Under the pieces are notes generated by a model. That model was not told the origin of the DNA. It did not search any database and saw nothing but the letters and a program-made list of their open reading frames with translations. This document shows positions 63,180 through 64,000 of a DNA stretch of 64,000 bases, in pieces. The first letter of the stretch is position 1; the number at the start of each line of letters is the position of its first letter. Source of the DNA: Cryobacterium aureum (GTDB taxonomy: Bacteria; Actinomycetota; Actinomycetes; Actinomycetales; Microbacteriaceae); NCBI RefSeq assembly GCF_002954245.1, contig NZ_PPTG01000028.1, positions 55,610-119,609 on the forward strand, written 5' to 3'. The position numbers and the translations under genes were made by a program.

Positions 63180-64000
63180 ATGGATGAATCATCTGGAGCG
63201 GCGATAGCCGTAATTGTGGTGGCCGTGCTGCTCGGCCTCGGCCTGTATGTGTTCTCGTCGATCGCCCTCGGCAAGGTCTTCCTGAAACTCGGCGAGCAGG
63301 CCTGGAAGGCCTGGGTGCCGATCGTCAACACCATCACCCTGTTTGAGCTCGGCCGGTATTCGGCCCTGTGGGTGATTGGCATGTTCATTCCGGCCGCGAA
63401 CCTGGTGGCCCTCGTCGTCTTCATCATGGCGGTCAACAACGTCAACCGACGTCTGGGGCACGGCGGCGGGTTCACCCTGCTCTACCTGGTCTCGTTTCCC
63501 ATCTGGGCCGGCGTTCTCGGGTTCGGAAAGTCCGGCGACACCGGTTGGATGCCGGGCATGGCCGCGACCGGGTACGTACCGTTCGCCCCGGTGACCCCGC
63601 TGTCCATGACGCCGGCACCGCCGACGGCGCCCGCGACGGTCGGCCACAACGCCGCGCCAGTTTCGCTGGCATCCATGCCCCCAGCGCCCCCCGCGCCAGC
63701 CGCTCAGTTTGCCGGACCGCCACTGCCGCCGGCCCCGCCCGCAGCGTTCTTGGCGACCGCCCCGCCAGCCCCGCCAGCCCAGCCAGCCCAGCCAGCCCAG
63801 CCAGCCCAGCCAGCCCAGCCAGCACCAGTAGCGCCGCACGGTCTGCCGACCAGCCCGCCGCCGTTCTACGTGAGCGCGCCGCCGGCATTCTCCGCACCGC
63901 CCGCACCGCCGGCCCCGCCGGTGCATTCGGCTTCGCCCGTTCTGCCGGCCCCGCCCGCCCCGCCCGTTCTGTCCGCCCCGCCTGCCCCGCCCGTTCTGCC
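63180..64000 (+). CDS. Proline-rich membrane protein, 3' end outside window
   Basis: Starting at ATG 63180, adjacent to the upstream TAA, about 273 residues are visible. Three hydrophobic segments (AIAVIVVAVLLGLGLYVFSSIAL; ALWVIGMFIPAANLVALVVFIMAV; FTLLYLVSFPIWAGVLGF) with KAWVPIVNTITLFELG between resemble the small DUF5684-type membrane unit. A very Pro/Ala-rich tail then begins, containing a 9-base repeat (separate entry). In similar loci such a tail precedes an FHA or phosphatase domain, but here the end is not seen. It lacks an obvious ribosome site. Confidence 0.75.
   Translation, partial: MDESSGAAIAVIVVAVLLGLGLYVFSSIALGKVFLKLGEQAWKAWVPIVNTITLFELGRYSALWVIGMFIPAANLVALVVFIMAVNNVNRRLGHGGGFTLLYLVSFPIWAGVLGFGKSGDTGWMPGMAATGYVPFAPVTPLSMTPAPPTAPATVGHNAAPVSLASMPPAPPAPAAQFAGPPLPPAPPAAFLATAPPAPPAQPAQPAQPAQPAQPAPVAPHGLPTSPPPFYVSAPPAFSAPPAPPAPPVHSASPVLPAPPAPPVLSAPPAPPVL
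63774..63823 (+). repeat. Tandem 9-base repeat encoding Pro-Ala-Gln
   Basis: The unit AGCCAGCCC repeats about five times in frame, giving a P-A-Q tandem within the Pro-rich tail. Degenerate Ala/Pro-rich blocks flank it, and a further CCCGTTCTG block recurs near the window end. Such in-frame repeats can vary in copy number by slippage. Confidence 0.85.

Noticed and set aside
63770..63830. CRISPR-like array
   Set aside because: The repeats are contiguous, in frame and have no spacers.

Overview
The window is GC-rich, densely packed actinobacterial DNA. Several features point to Microbacteriaceae (a Cryobacterium-like relative): rpoB and rpoC with TTG starts, many ATGA/GTGA stop-start overlaps, actinobacterial families throughout, and an abundance of GGATGC/GCATCC words. 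This placement is an inference from gene content, not from a database search. I saw no rRNA, tRNA, CRISPR array or insertion sequence.

Positions 1-15.8 kb hold a sugar-acid island. A DppABCDF-type ABC importer (934-6657) is followed by a TSUP permease. Around it lie two 2-hydroxyacid dehydrogenases, two enolase-superfamily glucarate dehydratases (8387-9679 and a very GudD-like 14437-15765), a KdgD-type 5-dehydro-4-deoxyglucarate dehydratase, a 2-oxoglutarate semialdehyde dehydrogenase, and IclR and LysR regulators. Together the enzymes would take D-glucarate to 2-oxoglutarate. A LysR-type T-N11-A box sits between kdgD and lysR, and a 22-bp palindrome lies in the divergent gap upstream of the importer.

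Positions 15.8-21.7 kb carry housekeeping or unknown genes: an SRPBCC protein, an EVE-domain protein, a TPM-less coiled-coil membrane protein, a SprT-like protein, a PQQ-type sugar dehydrogenase lipoprotein, a TPR protein with no clear start, and a spermidine-synthase-like methyltransferase. rpoB-rpoC (21984-29441) follow, with a recognisable promoter and a strong intrinsic terminator.

Positions 29.7-39.4 kb are a type IV pilus operon: pilB, pilT, pilC, major pilin, two minor prepilins, a PilX-like protein, pilM, pilN and pilO. No prepilin peptidase is present.

Positions 39.4-64 kb are a type VII secretion (T7SS/ESX-like) island. On the minus strand is what I read as an effector-immunity module: a small WXG-like partner, an alpha/beta hydrolase of DUF1023 type whose reading frame is cut by one amber codon, and tandem lipoproteins that look like immunity proteins. 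One repeat unit still carries a scrap of the hydrolase 3' end. A third lipoprotein is truncated and fused to a decayed PAS-GGDEF gene. On the plus strand are an FHA-EccC/EssC ATPase, a WXG100-like protein, a frameshifted WXG-like gene, three unknown proteins, a Ser/Thr kinase, a 2000-residue Ig-like surface protein, MoxR, DUF58, a transglutaminase-fold protein that has lost its catalytic Cys and His, and a proline-rich membrane protein running off the window. The effector module and this secretion operon are the most interesting part of the window.
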